From Natranaeroarchaeum sp042663585 (GTDB taxonomy: Archaea; Halobacteriota; Halobacteria; Halobacteriales; Natronoarchaeaceae), in the NCBI RefSeq assembly GCF_042663585.1, contig NZ_JBHTAN010000006.1:1860001-1924000 (forward strand): a DNA stretch of 64,000 nt, read 5' to 3'. A program made the position numbers and the translations under genes. This document shows, one piece after another, positions 52,832-60,820 of this stretch. How positions within the stretch are numbered: position 1 is the first letter of the stretch; every line of letters begins with the position of its first letter. The notes under the pieces were generated by a model. The model was not told the origin of the DNA. It did no database searches and saw only the letters and a list, made by a program, of their open reading frames with translations.

Positions 52832-53592
52832 TAGACGGCAACGTTGTCGAACCGACCGTCGTACACTGGCTGTGTCGGCGCTGTTGGCTCGGGCCCCGAC
52901 AGCACGATCCGATCGAACTTTGTCCACGTGTTCTCCCAGCCCAGATGTGCGAACTCCGCCGCTGACTGGAGGCGGTAACGCCGACCCGTTCGCCGACAGA
53001 CCTGTCGAGGTACTCCCTCCTGCAATCCCGCACACAGGTCTGTCGCGGTGTCGATATTGCGCTCGAAGGCTGTCCACGCGGCGCCTACGGATCCGGCGAG
53101 ATGTGCGTAGGACGATCCAGTCACCGGCACGTCGACCGTTTCGGCGATCTCGCGGGCGCGAGCGGTGTGTCGGGACCAGTGTTTCAGGTTGTACACTTCG
53201 ATCGCATCGATAGTATCTCGATAGTCGACAATGTTCCCTTCGGTCAGCCCCACAGTCAGGAACTCCGGATGCGGGACGACGACCGTAGCGTCCTGCCGTT
53301 CGAGTTCGGCCATCGCGGCGTCGAGCGGAATGAAGTCGGGGATCGGGTCGGAAAGGCCTATCGCGAGAACGTGTTTGCGGTTCGTCCAGTTGCCAGTGAA
53401 CACCTCGCGGGCAGGGACGACCAGCAGTTCGTCGTCGGAGTACCGCTTCGCTCGGCGCTCGATTTCGGGGAGCGACTTGAAATGCGGTGCGTACACCAGC
53501 ACGTCGATCCCACAGTCTTTCGCCCGGTCGACGATTGCATCGTCGAGCATCTTCACGTGAAGATCGACTCGCGTCCCGTCTCGTTCGTTCAC
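52828..53592 (-). CDS. PHP domain-like phosphoesterase
   Basis: 254 aa with GTG start. PHP-like metal motifs: RVDLHVKML (the second His of HxH is Lys), VYAPHFKSLPEI, PAREVFTG and VVVPHPEFL; GIDVLVYAPH and IEVYNLKHWSR follow. The HxH to HxK change may alter metal binding. Homologues hydrolyse phosphoesters; no substrate is evident. Adjacent to the retinal cluster but not clearly part of it (51-bp gap to blh). Confidence 0.78.
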   Translation of the reverse strand: MNERDGTRVDLHVKMLDDAIVDRAKDCGIDVLVYAPHFKSLPEIERRAKRYSDDELLVVPAREVFTGNWTNRKHVLAIGLSDPIPDFIPLDAAMAELERQDATVVVPHPEFLTVGLTEGNIVDYRDTIDAIEVYNLKHWSRHTARAREIAETVDVPVTGSSYAHLAGSVGAAWTAFERNIDTATDLCAGLQEGVPRQVCRRTGRRYRLQSAAEFAHLGWENTWTKFDRIVLSGPEPTAPTQPVYDGRFDNVAVY

Positions 53593-53643
53593 GCAGGCGA
53601 GTTTCCGGCGATCTGAATTAGCGGTTGCGGTATCGGCGTGTCC

Positions 53644-54711
53644 TCACCGCCGCCAGAAGCCGTCGTAGTGATCGAGCAGGGAGACGAAGGCGACGTGCGG
53701 GAGCGTCAACACGGCGATGAAGACCAGATAGACACCCATCAGGCTCTCCGGGTCGGTACTCGCTTCGGGCAGAAACGCCACGAATCCGACGCCGAACACG
53801 AGCGCGAGCAGGGTCAGCGGAAGCGCGTCCCGGGTGAACCGGACAAGGGGCCTGCGCACCGCGCCGCGGGAAATCGCCGTTTCGATATCGTCGTCGAGCA
53901 GGAGATAGCGGACGATATGCCGCAGCGAGTGCCAGAAGCAAAAGTACAGACCGATCGCAAGCAGTGGCGGCACCGTTGTGAAGAACAGAACCAACAGCAG
54001 GGTCTCGGCGGCATCGATCCGCCAGCCACGGTCGTTGCTCGCGCGGATCCGCCCGATAGCGAGCGTTGCGACGACGAGAAGCCCGTAGCCCAGTCCGACT
54101 AAAAGCCGAGCCTCCGCGGTGAATACGGGATCGAGCGCGGAGACCGCACCGGGGTCGACGACACCGACGATCCAGCCAGCGACGCGCCGGTACTCGCCGG
54201 GAAACGCGACGAGGGGCACGAGCATCGGCGCGCCGCCGCGAACGAGCGCGGTCAGTGCCGTCCCGCCGAAGCCGCGAACGTGGTCGGCTCCCACGATTTC
54301 ACGCAGCGGGTGGACGTCGCCCTGCCCCCAGTGGAACCAGGTGAGTAGAATAAAAAATACGAACGCAACTACGGGGGAGAGGATCCAGACTATGGCGTAG
54401 CCGCCGCCGAGGAGCGCGTAGACTACGCCGACCTCGGCCATCGAGCGGGTCGTCAGCCCGGTGCCTTTTGCGCGGGGAGCGACGAGGTGGTCGACCGCGC
54501 CATGCGGAAGCCCAAGCAGGAGTGCACTCACGAACAGCGGAAGAAGCTGTATCGACAGCGGAATATCGCTCCCGAGCACCGAGACGGCGACCGACGCGAT
54601 GACGAGCGTGAGCCACCCTGGAAGGAGCGCCAGCCGAACGGGGCCGTCGAGGCGGGTTCCGGAGACGGCATCGACGACACCCCGTGCAGTCGGAATTGTC
54701 CTACCGGTCAT
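53644..54711 (-). CDS. blh: Brp/Blh family beta-carotene 15,15'-dioxygenase
   Basis: 355 aa integral membrane enzyme with about eight to ten helices. The metal-ligand histidines are in LLGLPHGAVDH, TWFHWGQGDVH, CFWHSLRHIVRY and LPHVAFVSLLDHYDG. It cleaves beta-carotene to two retinals, the chromophore for the rhodopsin encoded next door (57 bp upstream on the same strand). A T-rich TATA-like box at 54733-54741 could also give it its own transcript. Confidence 0.93.
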   Translation of the reverse strand: MTGRTIPTARGVVDAVSGTRLDGPVRLALLPGWLTLVIASVAVSVLGSDIPLSIQLLPLFVSALLLGLPHGAVDHLVAPRAKGTGLTTRSMAEVGVVYALLGGGYAIVWILSPVVAFVFFILLTWFHWGQGDVHPLREIVGADHVRGFGGTALTALVRGGAPMLVPLVAFPGEYRRVAGWIVGVVDPGAVSALDPVFTAEARLLVGLGYGLLVVATLAIGRIRASNDRGWRIDAAETLLLVLFFTTVPPLLAIGLYFCFWHSLRHIVRYLLLDDDIETAISRGAVRRPLVRFTRDALPLTLLALVFGVGFVAFLPEASTDPESLMGVYLVFIAVLTLPHVAFVSLLDHYDGFWRR

Positions 54712-54768
54712 GGGTTACTGTTGGTGTTGTCGCATAAAAAAGGACGAACTGCGGGTCGGCGACGGATG

Positions 54769-55629
54769 TCAGTCGTCAGTCGGGGCGGCACCGCTGGTCG
54801 ACTCGCTGCTGAGCGACGGCATGTTTGCGATAACCGACTCGTTGGTTGCAACCCAGTTCAGCAGCAAGAACGCGAAGATGTACTTCGCGACGATGTCGAG
54901 GAGCGAGTACGCCCAGGACGTGAGGGCAACGCTCTCGATGACTGCGAGGCCTTCGGCACCGAGCGCCCAGACGATCGGGTAACCGAGCCACATCGCGACA
55001 GTCAGCAACTTCAGCGTGTTGAAGATGCTGGCTGTCCCGGCGGCTTCAGCGTCCTCCGGCCACTCGACGAGGATCACGTACAGCACGGCCACGAAGAACA
55101 TGCAACTGATGAAGTACCAGAACCATCGCAGGCCGTGCGAGGACGTGGTCAGCGCGGCGGCGAGGCCGGTCACGCACATCCCGATGTCTGCGGTTATGGC
55201 GGTGAATATCTTCGTAATGTTAGATCCGGCCAGCAATCCGAGGGCAAGTAGGATCATCGGCGTCGACAGTGCCCACGTGAGATATCTGCCCCACAGGCTC
55301 AGTACTTCCTCGCCCGCGAGTGCATGCCCCGCCGGCATTGTCTCGAAACTCATCGTCAACCCGGATGCAAGCCCGGTGTAACTGGAGATGGAAACAAGCG
55401 GGACCATCAGCGTCGCCACGAAGATCAGCTGTGACCGTGGATCCTCGACGTTACGTCCCATATAGACGAACAGGAGGATCGACAACCCAGCCAGCGCGAT
55501 ATTAACCCAAAGCGACAGGTTAAGCAACTGGTCGTCGATGATTTCGTTATAAACGTCCGTCTGCGTCATTTCGAGGATCAGTTCGAACTGTGCTAGCGTC
55601 GCTATATCACCCGCTATCGCCTCTAACAT
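54769..55629 (-). CDS. hop: Halorhodopsin (light-driven chloride pump)
   Basis: 286 aa, seven helices. Schiff-base Lys249 (DIVAKYIFAF) with Asp245, and R115. Helix C carries T118, S122 and A129 at positions equivalent to BR D85, T89 and D96, the TSA motif of inward chloride pumps. Extended matches to known halorhodopsins include LTWALSTPMILLALGLLAG and VMWLGYPIVWALG-like VAMWLGYPIVWALG. The B-C loop (MPAGHALAGEEVLSLWGRY) is short, like H. salinarum HR rather than the Natronomonas one. Expressed with blh, with a Bat box 44-58 nt upstream. Confidence 0.97.
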   Translation of the reverse strand: MLEAIAGDIATLAQFELILEMTQTDVYNEIIDDQLLNLSLWVNIALAGLSILLFVYMGRNVEDPRSQLIFVATLMVPLVSISSYTGLASGLTMSFETMPAGHALAGEEVLSLWGRYLTWALSTPMILLALGLLAGSNITKIFTAITADIGMCVTGLAAALTTSSHGLRWFWYFISCMFFVAVLYVILVEWPEDAEAAGTASIFNTLKLLTVAMWLGYPIVWALGAEGLAVIESVALTSWAYSLLDIVAKYIFAFLLLNWVATNESVIANMPSLSSESTSGAAPTDD

Positions 55630-55656
55630 GAATACATTAGTCCAGCAGTACGGTTA

Positions 55657-55664
55657 CATAAAAA
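55657..55664 (-). promoter_or_regulatory. hop TATA box
   Basis: Minus-strand TTTTTATG lies 28-35 nt before the hop ATG at 55629, so the transcript would be leaderless or nearly so. It lies between the ATG and the Bat box. Confidence 0.6.
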
Positions 55665-55672
55665 GAGTACAA

Positions 55673-55687
55673 CCTTACTAGTATGGT
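55673..55687 (-). promoter_or_regulatory. Putative Bat upstream activating sequence of hop
   Basis: Minus-strand ACCATACTAGTAAGG matches the published H. salinarum bop UAS form ACCnnACTAGTTnGG at all but one fixed base. It sits about 9 bp upstream of the hop TATA box, similar to the bop arrangement. Bat itself is encoded 1.7 kb away. Confidence 0.65.
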
Positions 55688-55781
55688 GACCACCAACAAA
55701 TGACCCCATGCCACCCTCTCGGCAAGCAGCAGATTCTGATTTCATTTCGACTGAGAGACATATATCGAACGACGTGAAGTA

Positions 55782-55803
55782 CCCCGCGCACGGTGGCGCG
55801 GGG
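55782..55803. repeat. IS200/605 right-end hairpin
   Basis: CCCCGCGC-ACGGTG-GCGCGGGG: 8-bp perfect stem and 6-nt loop, next to the 3' end of the tnpB pseudogene. Confidence 0.75.
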
Positions 55804-55812
55804 CGTCCGTGT

Positions 55813-57125
55813 TTAGTCCTGCACAGCTGAGGCAACGGTCTTTAATTCCTCTCGCGCTTGACTCTGAGAGTCTTGCGCCGACGTTCCGTGTCGGTGAACA
55901 CCCGAAGCGTAAATTGCTCCGTGAGAGTCGGGGCCTCCACCAGCCCCCGATGCCGCCCGTCTCATCTTCTTCACGCGGGGAAGCTTGTTGAGAGACGGCA
56001 CATTTCCAGTTTCTTCGTCTAACCAGTTCTGCACAACGCACACCGCCGCCTTCCTATCAGCGTGGTCTTGAAAACCACACTTCTCGCACTTGAACCGTTT
56101 CTTGTGGCGATTCCCTCGTTCAGTGTGCTGGCACTCCGTTCTCGGGCATCGCTGACTCGTGTACTCAGGGTCAACCTCGTCAGAGGGAATCCCGTCCCAC
56201 GCAGCTTTGTACGACACCATGTTTTGGAGTGCAGCGAACGCAGTGAGTGGAGGCGACGGTTCATTCGCGTTCCGTAGTCGATGGAGTCTCGCATGTCTTT
56301 GAGGTCTTCAAAGACAAAAAGCGGGTTCGTGAACTGCGACACCCATTCAACTACTCGACGCGATACTTTGTGCAGACAGTCGTGAACATAGTCGCGTTCT
56401 TCAGTTTGAACGACCGTCTCGAACGCGGTCTGTCCTGCTTTCTGCATCCGCTTTCGCTTGGTGAAAAACTCGTGGCGCTGTTCTTTCACCGACGGATACT
56501 CAAACACTACTGAGTCCTTTATTGCGCCGTCACGACTCATCGCAGCGAGAGCGATGCAGTCCTCGTTCACATCCACGCCAACAATCGTATCTGCATCGAC
56601 TTTGTTGGCCACTCGATGCGTCTCGTGTGTGACGGTAACGTGGAGCCGCCACTCGTCGTGTTTGTGAACAACTTCAGCCGTTCCAACCCGCCACTCATCG
56701 TCGTTGAACGCTGTCTGGAGTCGGTCGAAGTGGTCGGGGCTGCCACGGAGTTCACCTTTGACGTGGGTGCCTCTCGTGGCCGTGACTCGGAACCGAATTA
56801 ACCCACCATTTTCGGGGAATAGGCGGTAGCCTTCTTCGTGGTTCATCACCATCGGGTACATCCCGTCGATGTAGGGGTATGGCCGACCCCCATCGTCGTC
56901 TTTGTTGTCGTGGTACGTTTCGATTTCCCCCAGTGCCTTGTCAACGATGAGTTGACTGGTGTTTTTGACGTGGTTCGCGTTATCCACGACAGTTGATTTG
57001 ATGTCACTCCAGTCACCGCCTTGTCGGTCGAGGCGGTTGGTTTCGTTGCGGATACGTCGTGATTCGAGACAGCCGGTTTGCAGGTCGTCGTCACTCCCCG
57101 TGTGGATGTCTAGTCCGAACGACAA
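55813..57125 (-). pseudogene. RNA-guided endonuclease TnpB (IS1341 family), frameshifted
   Basis: The N-terminal frame runs from 57125 to about 56241: IVGVDVNEDCIALAAM (RuvC I Asp), LFVFEDLKDMRD (RuvC II Glu), YGTRMNRRLHSL. The C-terminal frame then runs to 55813: MVSYKAAWDGIP, zinc finger CPRTEC and CEKCGFQ, and DHADRKAAV (RuvC III Asp). Intact homologues read RLHSLPFxxLQNMVSYKA; here CCG is reduced to CG at about 56239-56240, a 1-nt deletion that joins the two frames. All catalytic residues survive in their own frames but no full-length protein is made without frameshifting. Ends like haloarchaeal TnpBs (NVPSLNKLPRVKKMRRAASG). Confidence 0.85.
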
Positions 57126-57207
57126 GGTTTGGGTGAGTTTGGACGACTGCAGTGTATTCTGGTATGATTTGGAACTTGTTAAAAGTTCGTGTTGTGACGC
57201 GCTTCAC

Positions 57208-57229
57208 CCCCGACCACGGTGGGTCGGGG
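57208..57229. repeat. IS200/605 left-end hairpin
   Basis: CCCCGACC-ACGGTG-GGTCGGGG: 8-bp perfect stem with the same loop as the right end, upstream of the tnpB start. Confidence 0.75.
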
Positions 57230-57299
57230 TACTCGCGCTGCTATCCTTTATAGATCGCAACAAACGCAATACCTAGACGCTCTGGGACATAAACGGCTG

Positions 57300-57329
57300 T
57301 TTTTATACAATAATGTGTCAGAGGTGACA
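57300..57329 (+). promoter_or_regulatory. bat promoter region
   Basis: A TATA-like TTTTTATAC is at 57300-57308, followed by the inverted repeat TGTCA-GAGG-TGACA (57316-57329) near the predicted start of transcription. The repeat is a candidate operator. No ACTAGT site is present here, so autoregulation by the same Bat box is not indicated. Confidence 0.4.
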
Positions 57330-57368
57330 TACCCGAAGATATTATTCGATCGGAACCAATTCATACCC

Positions 57369-59357
57369 ATGTCTAGCGCCCGGGCACTACTGGTACATCC
57401 GGATAGTGGGGCCGATAGAATCGAGGATACCCTCGATAAGGCGGGGTGTCAGGTCGTCCGCGTAGAACGCGCGACGAGCGCGCTGGCAAAACTCTCCGGC
57501 GATCAGTTCGACTGTCTGGTGAGCGAGTACGAACTGCCGGGAGACGACGGGGTCGCCCTCCTGTCGGCCGTACGAGAAGCCTACCCGGAACTTCCGGTGG
57601 TCCTCTTTACTGACTCTGACGAGCAGGGGGTAACCACCCGAGCCTTCGAGAACGGTGTCAGCCGATTCCTCCGCAAAAACGGGTCCGAGTCCTTGCGTCA
57701 GTTGCGCTCGGAGGTAGACGACGTCACGTCGTCGAGAGGACTCCCCGTACAACAGCAGGATATCTCGGATCACAGACCGACGCCCGAGGAGATCTCCCGG
57801 GTGGCCCACGAGGCACCGATCGGAATGACGATGAGCGATCCGTCCCTCTCGGGGAACCCGCTCGTGTTCGTTAACGAGGCGTGGTCCGAGTTAACCGGCT
57901 ACGACGAAGAACACATGCTCGGACGGAACCCACGGATACTGCAGGGACCCGAGACCGATCCAAAGACTGTCGAAAAACTGTCAAACGCGATCGCAGAGGA
58001 GGAGCCAGTGACCGTCGAGATCCGAAACTACAGAAGCGACGGAACGCCGTTCTGGAACCAGTTGACGGTCGCGCCGATCCACGACGACGATGGAGAAGTC
58101 GTTCATTACGTCGGGTTCCAGAACGACATCACCGACCGGAAGACCGCCGAACGACTCGCGGAAGAACGTGCAGAGAAGCTAGCGACGGAGCGAACCGTGC
58201 TTCAACGTGTTATCACGCGTGTCAATGGGCTTCTCAGCGAAATCTCGCGTATCCTCGTCGAGGAGAACGAACGCGAAATCATCATGCAGGAGGTGTGCGA
58301 CGAGATAGTGGATTCGGAAGGCTACGTCGCAAGCTGGATCGGAACGACGAACCCGACAGATACCACGTTTCAGCTGTCCGCTTCCTCGGGAACTGTCGGC
58401 GATATCGACTCGAAGCTAGCCGTCGAATCCATGCCGACCGTCCTACAGGACGCGCTCGAATCCGGGAAAGTCGAGTCCTGTGCTGCCGAAGCCGAACAGT
58501 GTAGTGTTCTGGATCCAGCATCGGTCGGGACCAGACGGTTCGCCGTCGTACCGCTTATCTACCAACAGAAACGGTACGGCCTCCTGGGCGTCTACGCCGA
58601 CAGCGAGGATGCCCTCGATAGCCGCGAGGAACAACTGTTCGCGTCGATCGGCCAGATGATCGCGAGCGGCCTGAACGCCGTCGAAACGGCGCGGATACTG
58701 TCGACGGAGAACGTCATCGAGCTAGAAGTCGAGATCTACGACCGCTCGTTCCCGCTCTCGGCGTTCTCGGAGGTGCTCGGTAGCGACGTCGAGTACGTCG
58801 GACTCACGGGCGAGGACGACTGTGAAGCGTATATCCGGACGCCGCGAGTGGAGGGCGATCGGAGCGACCTGCTCACGCTTCCGTTCGTCGAGAGCGTCCG
58901 CCAAATATCCGAGACCGAGGATGGGTACACCCTCGCAATCGAGATGTCCTCGAAAGAGCCGTTCGACAGGATCGCCGACTACGGTGTATCGGTCGTCAAC
59001 ATCACGGCAGAACCGACGAGAGCAACGCTCTCGCTCGAAGTCCCTCCGAAATACGACGTTCGATCAGTGCTCGAACTTCTGGAGTCGCTATACGACCGCG
59101 TCGAACTCAGATCGAAAAGCGAGCGCGACAAACGGGAGGAGACCTCCCGCGAGTTCACCTCGGAAATCGACGACCGTCTCACAAAGCGACAGCGCACGTC
59201 GCTGAAAACGGCACATATGAACGGCTACTTCGAGTGGCCGCGGGAGGTCGACGGCGAGGAGGTCGCGAGCACGCTGGGGATCACCCGCCAGACGTTCCAC
59301 CAGCACTTGCGGGCGGCCGAGCGGAAACTCGTCGAAGCGTATATCGACCCTAACTAG
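57369..59357 (+). CDS. bat: Bat-type bacterio-opsin activator (receiver-PAS-GAF-HTH)
   Basis: 662 aa from MSSARALLVHPDSGA. Degenerate receiver (1-115; acceptor position E53 in VSEYELPGDDG, TD at 81-82, K103), PAS/LOV-like domain (about 145-258; GRNPRILQG where LOV has Cys), GAF (about 290-440), bacterioopsin-activator domain (about 445-585) and HTH_10 (about 600-655; GEEVASTLGITRQTFHQHLRAAERKL). Matches the Bat architecture with an added receiver. It probably activates hop and crtY through Bat boxes. The upstream 50 codons in frame lie in the IS end and promoter. Confidence 0.92.
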   Translation: MSSARALLVHPDSGADRIEDTLDKAGCQVVRVERATSALAKLSGDQFDCLVSEYELPGDDGVALLSAVREAYPELPVVLFTDSDEQGVTTRAFENGVSRFLRKNGSESLRQLRSEVDDVTSSRGLPVQQQDISDHRPTPEEISRVAHEAPIGMTMSDPSLSGNPLVFVNEAWSELTGYDEEHMLGRNPRILQGPETDPKTVEKLSNAIAEEEPVTVEIRNYRSDGTPFWNQLTVAPIHDDDGEVVHYVGFQNDITDRKTAERLAEERAEKLATERTVLQRVITRVNGLLSEISRILVEENEREIIMQEVCDEIVDSEGYVASWIGTTNPTDTTFQLSASSGTVGDIDSKLAVESMPTVLQDALESGKVESCAAEAEQCSVLDPASVGTRRFAVVPLIYQQKRYGLLGVYADSEDALDSREEQLFASIGQMIASGLNAVETARILSTENVIELEVEIYDRSFPLSAFSEVLGSDVEYVGLTGEDDCEAYIRTPRVEGDRSDLLTLPFVESVRQISETEDGYTLAIEMSSKEPFDRIADYGVSVVNITAEPTRATLSLEVPPKYDVRSVLELLESLYDRVELRSKSERDKREETSREFTSEIDDRLTKRQRTSLKTAHMNGYFEWPREVDGEEVASTLGITRQTFHQHLRAAERKLVEAYIDPN

Positions 59358-59363
59358 TAAGGT
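59349..59363 (-). promoter_or_regulatory. Putative Bat box at the bat/crtY junction
   Basis: Minus-strand ACCTTACTAGTTAGG fits the bop UAS form ACCnnACTAGTTnGG at every fixed position. It overlaps the bat stop codon and lies about 150 nt before crtY. The core ACTAGT is palindromic, so it can also be read from the plus strand towards crtY. Confidence 0.6.
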
Positions 59364-59514
59364 AAAGTTCATTAGTACACCGGGTTGCAACCGAAGTTGT
59401 AATGAGAAATCGCACTCACCGGCACAGCCCTTGCCACGCTCTGGGAAGGTGTCGTCCGAGCACTGGTCCCCGTTCCCTGCGGGAGGGCTCGCGACATCTG
59501 GCCGGTGATCGGCG

Positions 59515-60303
59515 ATGAGCCCTCCACTCACCTATCTGGGGTTTCACCTGGTGTTTATCCTCCCGCCGCTGCTTTTGTTGGGCTGGCTGGCAGCGCGCCG
59601 CGAGAGTGCCAGTTGGGGGAGAGCACCGCTTTCCGGGCTCATCATCATGTTGGTTCTCGCCCTCGTCTATACGACGCCTTGGACGAACCTGCTGATCCCG
59701 CGTGGGGTCTGGTGGTACGGCGACGGCGCGGTCCTCGCGACGATCTGGCACACGCCGATCGAGGAGTATCTCTTCTTTATTCTCCAGCCAGTCCTGACGG
59801 CGTTCTGGCTGTTCCAGTTCCTGACTGTCGAGGATCGGTCGCTGCTGATCCCAGTCTCGCACAGGATCCTGGGCGCACTCGGTGGGGTGGGGGTCAGCGC
59901 GCTGGGGTGGGTCCTCATGGGAACCGCGTCGACGTTCTACCTCGGTTCATTATTACTCTGGGCGGGCCCAATCCTCGCCATTCAGTGGGCGTTCGGTATC
60001 ACGTACCTGCTCCGGGAAGTCCCGCGTCTCGTCGCGGTGGCGCTTGCCGTTCCGACGCTGTACCTCTGTGTTGCCGACCGGATCGCGATCGACCTCGGGA
60101 TCTGGTCGATCTCGGAGATATACACGACCGGACTCACGATCGCCGGCCTGCCGATCGAGGAGGCGCTGTTTTTCCTGCTGACGAACGTCTTCCTCGTTCA
60201 GGGGATCGTCCTGTACATGTGGTTACTCGACCGCGCCTACGAGTTCGCCGGGATCGGCTGGATCAGCGAGCGCGCGAGGACTCTCGACCGTGAGCGGGCC
60301 TGA
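59515..60303 (+). CDS. crtY: Lycopene cyclase, CrtYcd/CarR-like
   Basis: 262 aa with about six to seven transmembrane helices and two tandem lycopene cyclase domains. Each has the conserved acidic pair in TPIEEYLFFILQ (about 83) and LPIEEALFFLLTN (about 219). It forms beta-rings on lycopene to give beta-carotene, the precursor Blh cleaves. Downstream of bat on the same strand (157-bp gap), with a Bat box in between, completing the retinal supply. Confidence 0.92.
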   Translation: MSPPLTYLGFHLVFILPPLLLLGWLAARRESASWGRAPLSGLIIMLVLALVYTTPWTNLLIPRGVWWYGDGAVLATIWHTPIEEYLFFILQPVLTAFWLFQFLTVEDRSLLIPVSHRILGALGGVGVSALGWVLMGTASTFYLGSLLLWAGPILAIQWAFGITYLLREVPRLVAVALAVPTLYLCVADRIAIDLGIWSISEIYTTGLTIAGLPIEEALFFLLTNVFLVQGIVLYMWLLDRAYEFAGIGWISERARTLDRERA

Positions 60304-60345
60304 GTGCCGAAGGGTTTTACTCCCTCGCCGGAGACGAGTGTAGTA

Positions 60346-60645
60346 ATGACCTGGGCATGCGGGATCAACGGCTGTGGCGAGGTGTTCGAGGAGGTCGAAG
60401 ATACGATCATCCACCAGACGAGCGAGCACCAGCGCCGCGAGTGCAAGGTCTGTGGCGTCGTCGTGCCGGACGGCTATCTGGCGCTCCGCCACGCCTTCAA
60501 CGAACACACTCGTGCCGAGTACGTCCGCGCGTACGACGCGGACTCGGACGACGTCCGCGAGCGCGAGGAAATCAAAGCGGAAGTCGAGAACACCGCGGAT
60601 CTCCAGAAAGTCGTTGCGCGTCTGAACGACGGCGATTCGCTGTAG
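60346..60645 (+). CDS. Small two-zinc-finger protein, conserved haloarchaeal
   Basis: 99 aa from MTWACGINGCGEVF. Two C2H2-like units: CGINGC with HQTSEH, and CKVCGVVV with HAFNEH, then an acidic helical tail (DDVREREEIKAEVENTADL). Zinc binding is likely; DNA or RNA contact unknown. The 14 codons before MTWAC are excluded. It follows crtY by 42 bp but is probably separate in function. Confidence 0.8.
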   Translation: MTWACGINGCGEVFEEVEDTIIHQTSEHQRRECKVCGVVVPDGYLALRHAFNEHTRAEYVRAYDADSDDVREREEIKAEVENTADLQKVVARLNDGDSL

Positions 60646-60820
60646 CACGCGGCCATCTGTTACTCCCCGTGCGGTTCCCTTGCTTCACTTCGTCAAAGAA
60701 TCCGGGCTAACACTCCGTTCGCGCTCCGTGTTCACAGCACAGAACCGTCGGACCGGCTACTACTCGGAGTGGGAAAACCGAAAACAGTCTGCCGCTCGGA
60801 GTACAGAACCGTGGAACAGC

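Larger units (their letters stand above)
55778..57233 (-). mobile_element. TnpB-only IS200/IS605 (IS1341-type) element, decayed
   Basis: Bounded by two subterminal hairpins with 8-bp stems and the same ACGGTG loop: 55782-55803 (right end) and 57208-57229 (left end). AGTACCCC (55778-55785) recurs inverted as GGGGTACT (57226-57233). It encodes tnpB only, with no tnpA. Exact boundaries and the target tetranucleotide are not certain. It separates the hop promoter from bat. An omega RNA over the right end (about 55778-56000) is expected from the family but not shown. Confidence 0.72.

Noticed and set aside
51587..53077. Minus-strand open frame of 496 codons
   Set aside because: Covers cinA and the DUF457 gene on the opposite strand; not acidic and no domain.
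54769..55629. Rhodopsin as bacteriorhodopsin or sensory rhodopsin
   Set aside because: The proton acceptor and donor positions are Thr118 and Ala129, not Asp, and long stretches match halorhodopsins.
59402..59518. 38-aa mini-ORF overlapping the crtY start by ATGA
   Set aside because: Extremely basic (Arg/His-rich), unlike haloarchaeal proteins; the overlap looks coincidental, though a leader peptide is not fully excluded.
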